From assembly GCA_017456545.1 (NCBI GenBank), contig JAFTJE010000012.1:18222-82221 (forward strand): DNA of 64,000 nt, written 5' to 3'. Under the pieces are notes generated by a model. That model ran no database searches. It saw only the letters and a list, made by a program, of their open reading frames with translations, and had not been told where the DNA came from. How positions within the stretch are numbered: position 1 is the stretch's first letter; each line of letters begins with the position of its first letter. Shown here one piece after another: positions 29,760 through 37,325 of this stretch. This DNA is from Clostridia bacterium (lineage in GTDB: Bacteria; Bacillota; Clostridia; Oscillospirales; CAG-272). The position numbers and the translations under genes are program-made.

Positions 29760-30131
29760 ATGAGATTAACCCATCAAAGAGAAGAAATCCTTTCATTCCT
29801 TCGGTCTAAAAGAGCTCATTATAATGCGGTTGAAATCTACGATGCCGTAAGGGAGAGGATTCCGAACATCAGCCTGGGCACAGTTTACAGAAATCTTGGT
29901 AAGCTTGTTGAGGACGGTGAAATTATAACTGTGGAAACCGATAACCGAAGCATATATTATGACGGTTATATAGCTCCACACACCCACTTTGTATGTAAAT
30001 GCTGCAGTCAGATATTCGATTTTGAGGAAGAGGGACAAAGCTTCAAATCGATTAGTGACAAGGGCTTTACAATAGATAAGCACCGTACAGTTTTATACGG
30101 AACATGTACGGAGTGCAATGAAAAAAATTAA
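29760..30131 (+). CDS. perR: Fur-family peroxide-responsive repressor PerR
   Basis: Metal-dependent repressor, 123 aa. The winged helix shows RLTHQREEILSFL, then AVEIYDAVRERIPNISLGTVYRNLGKL. The regulatory domain has the HTHFVCKCCSQIFDF histidine/cysteine cluster and a second CTEC near the C-terminus for structural zinc. The ATG at 29760 (GATAAGGAGAAG Shine-Dalgarno) gives the family-typical start. PerR rather than Fur is inferred because a peroxide-scavenging rubrerythrin follows 29 bp downstream. Confidence 0.88.
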   Translation: MRLTHQREEILSFLRSKRAHYNAVEIYDAVRERIPNISLGTVYRNLGKLVEDGEIITVETDNRSIYYDGYIAPHTHFVCKCCSQIFDFEEEGQSFKSISDKGFTIDKHRTVLYGTCTECNEKN

Positions 30132-30160
30132 AATTTTAATTACATAAAGGAGAAACTATT

Positions 30161-30706
30161 ATGGCAAAATTTGTATGTTCAGTATGTGGATATGTTCACG
30201 AAGGAGACAGTGCACCTGAAAGATGCCCTCAGTGCAAGGTTCCCGCTGAAAAGTTTAACAAGCAGGCAGAGGATAAGGTATGGGCTGCAGAGCATGTTGT
30301 TGGTGTAGCTCAGGGCTCCCCCGAGGATATTATGGAGGATCTCCGTGCTAACTACATGGGTGAGTGCACAGAGGTTGGTATGTATCTTGCAATGGCAAGA
30401 GTAGCTCACAGAGAGGGCTATCCCGAGATCGGTCTCTACTGGGAGAAGGCAGCTTGGGAAGAGGCAGAGCACGCAGCTAAGTTTGCAGAGCTCCTCGGTG
30501 AGGTAGTAACAGACTCCACAAAGAAGAATCTTGAAATGAGAGTTGACGCCGAAAACGGTGCGACAGCAGGTAAGTTTGACCTTGCAAAGAGAGCAAAGGC
30601 TCTTAACCTTGATGCTATCCATGACACAGTTCACGAAATGGCTCGCGACGAGGCACGCCACGGAAAAGCTTTCGAGGGACTTCTTAAGAGATACTTCAAT
30701 AAATAA
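30161..30706 (+). CDS. reverse rubrerythrin (NADH peroxidase)
   Basis: Non-haem di-iron peroxidase that reduces H2O2 in anaerobes, 181 aa. Domain order is reversed: the N-terminal rubredoxin domain ([10 protein letters not shown] and CPQCKVP, residues 4-26) precedes the ferritin-like domain with its Glu/His ligands ([38 protein letters not shown]). It has a strong AAAGGAG Shine-Dalgarno and follows perR, consistent with one oxidative-stress transcript. Confidence 0.93.
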   Translation: MAKFVCSVCGYVHEGDSAPERCPQCKVPAEKFNKQAEDKVWAAEHVVGVAQGSPEDIMEDLRANYMGECTEVGMYLAMARVAHREGYPEIGLYWEKAAWEEAEHAAKFAELLGEVVTDSTKKNLEMRVDAENGATAGKFDLAKRAKALNLDAIHDTVHEMARDEARHGKAFEGLLKRYFNK

Positions 30707-30748
30707 TCAGGACAAAGCCCCCTTCCACGAAAGGAGCCTTCAGACAAG

Positions 30749-30780
30749 GCATTCGAGGGACTATACTTCAATAAATAATT
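30749..30780 (+). repeat. duplicated 3' tail of the rubrerythrin gene
   Basis: GCATTCGAGGGACTATACTT plus CAATAAATAATT repeats the end of the rubrerythrin gene (GCTTTCGAGGGAC...ATACTTCAATAAATAAT) with an 11-bp internal deletion. It is a non-coding partial duplication 43 bp after the stop. Confidence 0.75.
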
Positions 30781-30860
30781 AGTTAATAATATAGCGAAAT
30801 CTATAATCAGAAACTTCCAAGGCTAAATATAGTCTTTTCATGAAAAATCTCCAAAAAAAG

Positions 30861-30896
30861 CACCCCAACGGTGAAAAACCGTTGGAGTGTTTTTTA
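30861..30896 (+). terminator. terminator for perR-rubrerythrin
   Basis: CCAACGGT pairs with ACCGTTGG around GAAAA and is followed by a T-run. No gene is seen between 30781 and 31082. Confidence 0.8.
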
Positions 30897-31082
30897 TTTT
30901 TTGTCTTTCCATATAAAATGGAAAATAACGAATGCTATACCATAATTCAAAAAAGCTCAAATTGTGGAATTTGTGATTATGGAAAATGTTTATAATGTCA
31001 AAACGAAAATCCAAATAAATATTCCTACCTTGACTTTTCTACAAAATGTGATATAATTAGTTTATAACAAATAAAAAGAGGA

Positions 31083-31454
31083 ATGGCTTTGGACAATTTA
31101 ACAAAAGTTGGAACGTACAACGATAAGTTTAACAAAATTTTAAATATAAATATAAGTCAAAAAGATATTTTTGTTTCAGATGGACTAAAAACTCATTTGA
31201 TTAAAAGAAATCATTTAGATTGTTTGAAATATATAAACAAACTCCAGGAAATCATAAAAAATCCCGATTATATTGGGGTGAATCCAAATGAATCGGGAGA
31301 TTCAGTTGAACTTGTGAAAAAATATTCTGACAATGTTTTAATCGGAATTAAGGTAGATTTATCGTCAAATATTCTATATGTTTCCACAATGTATAATCTG
31401 CAAGAGCAAAAATTACAAAGAAGAATTCATAGTGGAAGACTTGTTAAATTTTAA
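31083..31454 (+). CDS. PBECR-like nuclease/toxin domain protein
   Basis: A 123-aa protein resembling the PBECR (phage Barnase-EndoU-ColicinE5/D-RelE-like) nuclease group, by the pattern HLIKRNHLDCLKYINKLQEI, NPDYIGVNPN, SVELVKKYSDNVLIGIKVD and LYVSTMYNL...RIHSGRL. Such domains are predicted RNases in phage or toxin contexts. A promoter TTGACT-16 bp-TATAAT (31030-31057) lies upstream, so it is transcribed alone. The ATG is only weakly preceded by GAGGA. No antitoxin gene is adjacent. Assignment is from memory of the family pattern. Confidence 0.6.
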   Translation: MALDNLTKVGTYNDKFNKILNINISQKDIFVSDGLKTHLIKRNHLDCLKYINKLQEIIKNPDYIGVNPNESGDSVELVKKYSDNVLIGIKVDLSSNILYVSTMYNLQEQKLQRRIHSGRLVKF

Positions 31455-31482
31455 CCATTTTCCAAAAAGTACACAAATATGG

Positions 31483-31660
31483 TTGACAAATGTTTAAATG
31501 TGTGGTATACTATACATGCAGTAAGAGTATACTGAATAGTGAGTTTGAATGAGGTCGGAAATGGTTCCCGACACACTTCGAAAGAAGTACCTGAGATGAT
31601 GGATACACCGCCCATCCGTTTGAACTTAATAAAAAGCCCTCGTTAGGGCTTTTTATTTTT
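31483..31660 (+). ncRNA. putative structured small RNA
   Basis: TTGACA (31483-31488), 17 bp and TATACT (31506-31511) form a strong promoter. About 130 nt later comes a rho-independent terminator, AAAAGCCCT-CGTT-AGGGCTTTT plus T-run (31632-31660). Between them, three hairpins are predicted by eye: GTCGGAA / TTCCCGAC (31554-31572), ACTTC-GAAA-GAAGT with a GNRA loop (31575-31588) and GATGG / CCATC (31598-31616). No convincing reading frame is present; a GTG-started 35-codon frame is possible. I do not recognise the RNA family. Confidence 0.6.
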
Positions 31661-31721
31661 TGTCTAAAAGAATACCACGCGATAGTCGCGTGGTTCAATA
31701 GAGGTTAACCGGTGAGAAAGG

Positions 31722-31786
31722 AATCCTCCGATATGATATAATGAAAGAGACCTGCCAGTCAAATTCAAAAAACATATCGGAGGATT
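31722..31786 (+). promoter_or_regulatory. inverted repeat hiding the tnpA Shine-Dalgarno
   Basis: AATCCTCCGATATG (31722-31735) and CATATCGGAGGATT (31773-31786) are perfect 14-bp complements. The second arm contains the GGAGG of tnpA. A similar translation-blocking leader stem is known for IS200, so this likely restricts transposase synthesis. Confidence 0.75.
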
Positions 31787-31791
31787 TATCT

Positions 31792-32263
31792 ATGAAAAAA
31801 GAGACCATAGACACAAATAGTTTAGCACATACAAAATGGAATTGCAAGTATCACATAGTGTTTGCACCAAAATATAGACGAAAAGTATTTTACGAAGAAA
31901 AAAGGTTAGAAATAAGAGAAATACTACGAAAACTATGCCAATGGAAAGGTGTAGAAATAGTAGAAGGGGAAGTGTGCCCAGATCACATACATATGCTGGT
32001 AAGCATCCCGCCCAAAATGAGCGTTTCGGGATTCATGGGATAGTTTGAAAGGAAAAAGCTCATTGTTGATATTTCAAAAATGGGGGAACATGAAATTTGC
32101 ATACAGAAATCGCGAATTTTGGTGTAAGGGATATTACGTAGATACCGTGGGTAAAAACACAAAGGCAATAAAGGAATATATAGCAGATCAAATAACGAAA
32201 GATAAGGAAAGCGACCAGTTAAGTATGTTCGACCCACGGGACCCATTTATGGGTAGTAAGTAG
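31792..32263 (+). pseudogene. tnpA: IS200 TnpA (Y1-HUH transposase), frameshifted
   Basis: Single-strand transposase of the HUH class. The first part (84 codons) has WNCKYHIVFAPKYRRKVF and the HUH motif CPDHIHMLVSIPP, then reads into TAG at 32041. The second part (from about 32045) continues LKGKSSLLIFQKW, REFWCKGYYVDTVG and NTKAIKEYIADQ with the probable catalytic tyrosine. Removing the single G at 32043 restores GYLKGKSS, the family sequence. So one base insertion disrupts an otherwise intact gene. The start at 31792 has GGAGGATTT upstream. Confidence 0.88.
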
Positions 32264-32371
32264 CATATGCATGGCTGGCAGGCCAATTCTTAACGCACTT
32301 GTGCGTAGCCAGTAATGTCTAGGGCTATGCCCGAAACTGAAATACCCCCCGTTTTACGGGGGGATATTTAT

Positions 32372-32443
32372 TATGCTATTTTTCAAGGCGATATTCAAAA
32401 GATATCATTTCCCCAAAACGCCCTTTGGGGAGGACTTGAACTA
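32372..32443 (+). repeat. 72-bp repeat, copy A (5' border of the XRE cassette)
   Basis: It aligns without gaps to 34341-34412 with roughly nine differences. It contains AAAAGATATCA (32397-32407), a CCCCAAA / TTTGGGG hairpin and GGACTTGAACTA. It begins directly at the right end of the IS200 element. Confidence 0.8.
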
Positions 32444-32547
32444 AAAAAGCGGTTTTGCAAGTGCTACTTGACAAAATCAAGTGATATATTCTTTATTTTT
32501 GCAAGGATTTCTGTTATAATCAAATTAAGCAAAAGGAGGCGACTTTT

Positions 32548-32650
32548 ATGACAGTTGGTGAAAAAATACAAGCATATAGAAAGCGACTTGGATGTCGCAA
32601 GAAGAGCTCGGGCAAAAGTTGCTTGTAAGCCGACAGACAATTACTATATG
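32548..32650 (+). pseudogene. truncated, frameshifted XRE helix-turn-helix remnant
   Basis: Starting at an ATG with an AAAAGGAGGC Shine-Dalgarno, the frame reads MTVGEKIQAYRKRLG. A one-base deletion near 32594 then moves the family continuation (MSQEELGQKLLVSRQTI) into another frame. The remnant runs directly into the start of the next XRE gene at 32648, as if two related genes were fused by deletion. The good promoter/RBS may now serve the downstream gene. Confidence 0.65.
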
Positions 32651-33754
32651 ACAATCGGTCAGAATATCAAACGACTTCGCAGAAATGCGGATATGACACA
32701 GGAAGAACTCGCCGAAATGCTGTCGATATCCTCTCAGGCAGTCAGCCGTTGGGAAACAGATTCCGCTATGCCGGATATTTCGTTGTTACCCATGATTGCC
32801 AATATTTTTGATGTCACCACAGATTCTCTTCTAGGAGTGGATATATCAAACAAAGAAGCACACATCAAATCAATTATTGAAGAAGCTCGTGAAACAGGAA
32901 AAAGCGGACGCATAAGCGAAGCTGCTGAAATCATTCGTAATGGAATTGCGAGATATCCAAACAGCTATGAATTGTTATCTGAGCTTCAAGAATATTTGTA
33001 TATTTTAAGTAAGCATTCACCTGACAAAGAGAAAGCTGTAATACGGAAAGAGATTATTTCACTTGGCGAAAAAGTTATTGCCAACTGCATGGATAACCAA
33101 ATAAGAAACCGTGTTATGACTACTCTGTGTTACACTTATAATAAAGTCGGAGAAAAGGAAAAAGCTGAAAAAATCGCATTGTCTATGCCAAACATTTATG
33201 AATCGGGAAGTGTTTTGCGCACTCACATCGAAACGGGTGATCGTCAATATGAAGCAAAGCGAGACTTGATCGTTACATTAATATCGATGGCAGTTACAGA
33301 GTTATCCAAACTTAATACAAAATTGGATAACGGTGATTGGGCTTTGTCGGATGACGAACAAATTATCATTTATCAAAAAGCATTATCACTGATTGATGTG
33401 TTATGTGAAGATAATGATTATGGTGAGTATATATTGAATGTTTCTGACTTGTATAGAAATATTGCAGCGGTATTCAGCAGAAAAAACGATATTGCGAAAT
33501 CATTGGAATATCTTAAGAAAGCGGTAACAATTAATGTGTCGTTTGATAATTCCTATAAACCAACACAAGTACACACATCTCTTCTTCTTCGCAATGATAT
33601 TTACGACGACTTTTTCTGGACGGATACAAATAATGCCTCTTTGTCGCTTTTAATTGATATCAACAACAATGAAGATTTCAACGCTGTTAAAAAAGAAGCA
33701 GGTTTTGCCGATTTGTGCAACGAATTAAAAAAAGCAGCCGGAAACCGAAACTGA
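32648..33754 (+). CDS. XRE-family regulator with TPR-like C-terminal region
   Basis: A 368-aa protein. Residues 1-65 are an XRE helix-turn-helix (IGQNIKRLRRNADMTQEELAEMLSISSQAVSRWE). The rest is all-helical with repeat-like segments (EAAEIIRNGIARYPNSYELLSEL; EKAEKIALSMPNIY; KSLEYLKKAVTIN) resembling tetratricopeptide repeats of peptide-sensing or metabolic regulators. The ATG at 32648 was chosen because it starts the XRE domain exactly; upstream codons belong to the remnant HTH. It lies inside a 1.37-kb segment bounded by inverted AAAAGATATCA repeats. Targets are unknown. Confidence 0.8.
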   Translation: MTIGQNIKRLRRNADMTQEELAEMLSISSQAVSRWETDSAMPDISLLPMIANIFDVTTDSLLGVDISNKEAHIKSIIEEARETGKSGRISEAAEIIRNGIARYPNSYELLSELQEYLYILSKHSPDKEKAVIRKEIISLGEKVIANCMDNQIRNRVMTTLCYTYNKVGEKEKAEKIALSMPNIYESGSVLRTHIETGDRQYEAKRDLIVTLISMAVTELSKLNTKLDNGDWALSDDEQIIIYQKALSLIDVLCEDNDYGEYILNVSDLYRNIAAVFSRKNDIAKSLEYLKKAVTINVSFDNSYKPTQVHTSLLLRNDIYDDFFWTDTNNASLSLLIDINNNEDFNAVKKEAGFADLCNELKKAAGNRN

Positions 33755-33984
33755 TATCTTTTTTGGTCTGACTTGCCAAAAAGAAAAGTCGCGCGAGCGG
33801 CTTTTTCTTTTTGTACTTTTCACTATTCTCTTTTCACTCTTCACTTTTCTCTGACTCTCCCGCACGACTTTTCCAGAGAAGAGATAAGAGAGAAGAGAGA
33901 AAAGGTAGCCTTTCTCCCTTTGGTCGAAAAGCATTTTTATTATAAAATCGTGTGCATCTTTTTCGGCACCTCTACTCAAAAAGG

Positions 33985-34012
33985 AAACCGTCCAAAAGGA
34001 CGGTTTTTCTTT
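33985..34012 (+). terminator. rho-independent terminator
   Basis: AAACCGTCC-AAAA-GGACGGTTT is followed by TTCTTTTTGG. It lies 230 bp after the XRE gene. Between them are only T-rich and purine/pyrimidine-biased tracts. Confidence 0.7.
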
Positions 34013-34019
34013 TTGGTTG

Positions 34020-34212
34020 TGTGGCAAGCGTCGGCTTGCCACATTCGGTTATAAGTCCGACGAGCGTAGCTCGTTGGGGAAGCACACCGCGCGCATCCTG
34101 TGGATGAAACAGCGCGGCGTGCTTCCCGCAGCGGTCGGATTTTTACGCCGAAGCGACCAGCGTAGGCGAATAAAAATTCGGGTTACCGCAAGGCGGCACA
34201 GCGACACAGTAT
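34020..34212. other. GC-rich, highly base-paired non-coding segment
   Basis: Nested stems can be drawn: TGTGGCAAGC / GCTTGCCACA (34020-34043); TCCGAC (34056-34061) / GTCGGA (34134-34139) enclosing ACGAGC-GTA-GCTCGT and a long stem GGGAAGCAC-A-CCGCGC / GCGCGG-C-GTGCTTCCC (34077-34127) with ATCC / GGAT inside. Then ATTTTTACGCC pairs with GGCG-AA-TAAAAAT (34139-34178), and CCGC-AAG-GCGG follows. Composition is far more GC-rich than neighbours. No gene, promoter or known RNA family is recognised. 34213-34340 holds one hairpin near 34297-34336 that looks like a terminator. Confidence 0.55.
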
Positions 34213-34340
34213 AGGAAAACCCAATTAAATTTCGACAATTATATAATTAAATTCAAATCTCGTCTCCACAACCAACAATGCGAACCGAAAAAGATATCGG
34301 TTCGGAAAACCCCGAAACCACATCGGTTTCGGGGTTTTGT

Positions 34341-34412
34341 TATGCCATTTTTTAAGGTGGAATTCAAAAGATATCATTTCCCAAAAACGACCTTTGGGGA
34401 GGACTTGAACTA
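34341..34412 (+). repeat. 72-bp repeat, copy B (5' border of the MerR cassette)
   Basis: This is the second copy of the 32372-32443 repeat. AAAAGATATCA is at 34366-34376, the hairpin CCCAAA / TTTGGG is kept, and GGACTTGAACTA is identical. Confidence 0.8.
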
Positions 34413-34460
34413 CTTATCTTGATAAAAACGTAAAATTCTGTTACAATTTATAAAAAGGTA

Positions 34461-34491
34461 TTGACTTTTACCCAACGTAAAAAACTATAAT
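34461..34491 (+). promoter_or_regulatory. MerR-type promoter with 19-bp spacer
   Basis: TTGACT (34461-34466) and TATAAT (34486-34491) are 19 bp apart. The spacer holds the palindrome TTTTAC-CCAAC-GTAAAA (34466-34482). An overlong spacer with a central operator is the hallmark of MerR-controlled promoters, so autoregulation is likely. Confidence 0.8.
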
Positions 34492-34515
34492 TTCGGTGTA
34501 AATGGAGGTGTTTCT

Positions 34516-35718
34516 ATGAAAATAAAGTCTGTATGCGAATTAACCGGTCTTACCGATCGCACGATTCGTTACTATATTGAAGAAAAACTGATATCTCCCT
34601 TGTACACCGAGAATTATTTGGGTCGTAAAACCTATAACTTTTCCGAAAAAGACATTAAAGACTTAAACGATATTGCCGTTTTGCGAAAATTTGATTTCAC
34701 TTTGGAGGAGATAAAATCGGTAATCAATGACGCGGAAGCAAGTAAAGAAATTCTTTCCAATGTAAAAGATAGAACGGCACAAACTGTTTTGGATGGTCAA
34801 AACAAACTCTTTGTGTTATCACAGATCAGTACCGAAAAAACTTATACAGTCGCAGAGCTTGCTGAGGCGTTATCAAAGGTCTCTTTGGATATGCCTGAGC
34901 ATAAGGAAACAATTAAAACCAATATTCTAAAAACGGCATTGTCTGTTTTAAAAACAATAATAATCTTTGCGGTTGTTTGGCTGCCGATAGCGTTAAGCAT
35001 ATTTGTAGTCACCATTAGTATCAATGATTATCATTATCCCGTTTTTGAACCTATAATGATTGGATTGACAATTACTTCTTTTCTACCGTCCATAACGGTA
35101 TTGATTGTGTCAAAAACAAAACTGAAATGGAAAAAGATTGCGCAACGAATTTTGCTCGTTTTTTGTATTTTGAGCATCCCCGTTAGCTTTTTTATGTCAT
35201 TTGGAATTGTGTCAAAATCCCAAACAACAGATATTAGAAATTACCGTGACTTTGATGCTGATTGCCTTGCCAATAGAAATGTGGTGTTCCAAGAGTTGTT
35301 CCCAAACTGGCCGAATTATTTTGAAAACGTGAAACAAGCAGACGGCAGTTATAAAACAGTTTATTTAGATTCACATTATTATTATCACTACCACCAAGGA
35401 TTTGACTACACCTACGATATATATGCCGAGTGGCCATTGAGTGAAGATGAATACGTCAAAGAGGTAAAACGAGCAACTGCTGTATTTACAAAAAACATTG
35501 AAAACAAAACGTACAATTATAAGTTTGCAGAAATTATAAAAGGTGACTATAATTGTCTGGTGCTGTACAACGGTGATGCGCCTTTCACCAAGGCGACCGA
35601 TAATTATGATTATATTATTTTTGCTTATAATGATGAAAATAACACCGTTCGGTACATCTACTGTGACAGTCTTGAAAACGGCGCCGATCAGCCGTATTAT
35701 TTAGAACTTGATTGGTGA
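34516..35718 (+). CDS. membrane-tethered MerR-family regulator
   Basis: A 400-aa protein. Residues 1-70 are a MerR winged helix (KIKSVCELTGLTDRTIRYYI, then RKTYNFSEKDIKDL and RKFDFTLEEIKSVI), followed by a helical linker. Three hydrophobic segments lie at about 140-165, 178-200 and 208-230. A C-terminal domain of about 165 residues, rich in Tyr, His and Asp (HYYYHYHQGFDYTYD), is predicted outside the membrane. This suggests a one-component sensor that reads an extracellular signal and binds DNA from the membrane. An AATGGAGG Shine-Dalgarno precedes the ATG. The ligand is unknown. Confidence 0.82.
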   Translation: MKIKSVCELTGLTDRTIRYYIEEKLISPLYTENYLGRKTYNFSEKDIKDLNDIAVLRKFDFTLEEIKSVINDAEASKEILSNVKDRTAQTVLDGQNKLFVLSQISTEKTYTVAELAEALSKVSLDMPEHKETIKTNILKTALSVLKTIIIFAVVWLPIALSIFVVTISINDYHYPVFEPIMIGLTITSFLPSITVLIVSKTKLKWKKIAQRILLVFCILSIPVSFFMSFGIVSKSQTTDIRNYRDFDADCLANRNVVFQELFPNWPNYFENVKQADGSYKTVYLDSHYYYHYHQGFDYTYDIYAEWPLSEDEYVKEVKRATAVFTKNIENKTYNYKFAEIIKGDYNCLVLYNGDAPFTKATDNYDYIIFAYNDENNTVRYIYCDSLENGADQPYYLELDW

Positions 35719-36347
35719 TATCTTTTTCGGTGCAACGTGCCAATAAAAGAAAAACACATCCACACGGATGTGTTTTTCTTTTATTCGCTACGGAATGAGG
35801 CTTGAGCCATATGGTCAAGGGATTATGAGCCCGAGGGCGAATAACTTGTTTGCCAGTGAAAACGATTGAGTATCGTTTTCATGCCTGCAAATCGCCACAA
35901 AGCAAAGAGTTTTCCGAGCCGAGTGTAAACAAAGTGTCGAGGTGAGAGAAAACGACTATGCGACTGGTGCGGTGGTTATATTAAAACAACTGTGTGTTGT
36001 TTTCTTGCCAGCGTTTCTCCGTCGAACAAGGAGTATGCCAAGTTGAGTGTAAACGAAGTGTCGAAACGCGGCAGACGACTATGTGAACGGAGAGAAAGGT
36101 CATGTGGTTCAAATCCCTTCCCCACACCTAAAACAAACCTAAATTGAACCATCGGTTCGGTTTAGGTTTTTTCTTTTGTGTGGTGGAGTTTGAATCCTTT
36201 GCGACTCCGTGTTATACACGACGAGCGTGGCTTGATGGGAATTGAGAGAAAAAACGCTCAGTGAGTCGATTAGTGAGTCGATTAAGTTACAAGCACTTGA
36301 CAATTTATGCGCTTTGCGCTATAATTTTTAATTAGTGAGGTGTGTAT
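35719..36347. other. 629-bp non-coding stretch with hairpins and short direct repeats
   Basis: It contains a terminator (ACACATCC / GGATGTGT plus T-run, 35754-35780) and a long hairpin TTTGC...TGAAAACGAT / ATCGTTTTCA...GCAAA (35849-35891). AAAACAAC / GTTGTTTT lies near 35982-36003. A direct repeat GAGTGTAAACRAAGTGTCGA occurs at 35921 and 36045, each followed by ACGACTATG. A GGTTCAAATCC T-arm-like string lies near 36106-36118, and a second terminator (AACCTAAA / TTTAGGTT) at 36136-36172. I see no gene in it. Confidence 0.6.
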
Positions 36348-37325
36348 ATGATTGAGATTACTGATAAAAAATTAAATGGATATAAATTCATAGATTTGTT
36401 TGCTGGTATGGGTGGATTTAGAATAGCATTGGAATCACTTGGTGCCGAATGTGTTTATTCAAATGAATGGGATGTTCCTGTGCAAAAAGTATATGCTGAT
36501 AATTTTGGGGATGTTCCAGAAGGTGATATAACAAAAATTGATGAATATTCTATTCCTTATCACGATATTCTTTGTGCTGGGTTTCCTTGTCAGGCATTCT
36601 CGATTAGTGGAAAGCAACGAGGGTTTGAAGATAGTAGGGGCACATTGTTTTTTGATGTAGCTAGAATTGTTAGGGCTAAAAAGCCTAAAATTGTATTTAT
36701 GGAAAATGTTAAAAATTTTGCCACGCATGACAACGGTAGAACCTTACAAATTGTAAAAAATATAATGGAAGAATTAGGATATGTTTTTTACCAAAAAATA
36801 TTGAATTCGGTAGACTACGGTATACCGCAAAAACGAGAAAGAATTTATATGGTTTGCTTTAGAAAAGATTTACAAATAAACGACTTTGTATATCCAAAAA
36901 AAATCAAGCTTATACGACATGTTGAGGATTATTTATTACGAGATGAAGATCAGGTTAAACATTTGTATGTCAACAGATCAGATACGCAATTTAATAAAAC
37001 AAAGGATGATACTTACAGCAATAAGACAATTAGACTTGGAATAGTAAATAAAGGTGGACAAGGAGAGCGTATTTATAGCACAAAGGGAATAGCTATAACT
37101 CTTTCTGCTTGTGGAGGGGGAGTATTTGCTAGAACAGGTGGATATCTAATTAACGGAAAAACTCGTCGTTTGCATCCTAGGGAATGTGCAAGAATTATGG
37201 GTTATCCGGATTCCTATAGGCTAGCAAAAAATGCAAATCAAGCATACAAGCAACTTGGTAATTCTGTTGTAATTGATGTTTTACAGTATATTGCTTGTCA
37301 AATTGCAAATGTGGTGGAACGATGA
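36348..37325 (+). CDS. DNA (cytosine-5-)-methyltransferase, first of two
   Basis: m5C methyltransferase of a type II restriction-modification system, 325 aa. Motif I is DLFAGMGGF, motif IV is GFPCQAFS with the catalytic Cys, motif VI is ENVKNF, motif VIII is QKRERIYMV and motif X is YKQLGNSVV. The target-recognition region between VIII and IX is about 100 residues. The ATG at 36348 has GAGG 7 nt upstream. A, T-rich composition differs from core genes. It is coupled by ATGA to the small gene at 37322. Confidence 0.93.
   Translation: MIEITDKKLNGYKFIDLFAGMGGFRIALESLGAECVYSNEWDVPVQKVYADNFGDVPEGDITKIDEYSIPYHDILCAGFPCQAFSISGKQRGFEDSRGTLFFDVARIVRAKKPKIVFMENVKNFATHDNGRTLQIVKNIMEELGYVFYQKILNSVDYGIPQKRERIYMVCFRKDLQINDFVYPKKIKLIRHVEDYLLRDEDQVKHLYVNRSDTQFNKTKDDTYSNKTIRLGIVNKGGQGERIYSTKGIAITLSACGGGVFARTGGYLINGKTRRLHPRECARIMGYPDSYRLAKNANQAYKQLGNSVVIDVLQYIACQIANVVER

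Larger units (their letters stand above)
31672..32372 (+). mobile_element. IS200-family insertion sequence
   Basis: The left-end hairpin ACCACGCGA-TAG-TCGCGTGGT lies at 31674-31694. A tnpA-like gene follows. The right end has GGCTGGCAGGCC, the hairpin TAACGCACTTGTGCGTA and the terminal hairpin CCCCCC-GTTTTAC-GGGGGG near 32344-32362. Lack of terminal inverted repeats, subterminal hairpins and a single Y1 transposase are IS200 traits. It sits just after the small-RNA terminator. Exact ends are estimated. Confidence 0.85.

Noticed and set aside
33725-34214. Frames of 65-105 codons on both strands after the XRE gene
   Set aside because: They cross terminators and palindromes, have low-complexity composition and no ribosome-binding sites.
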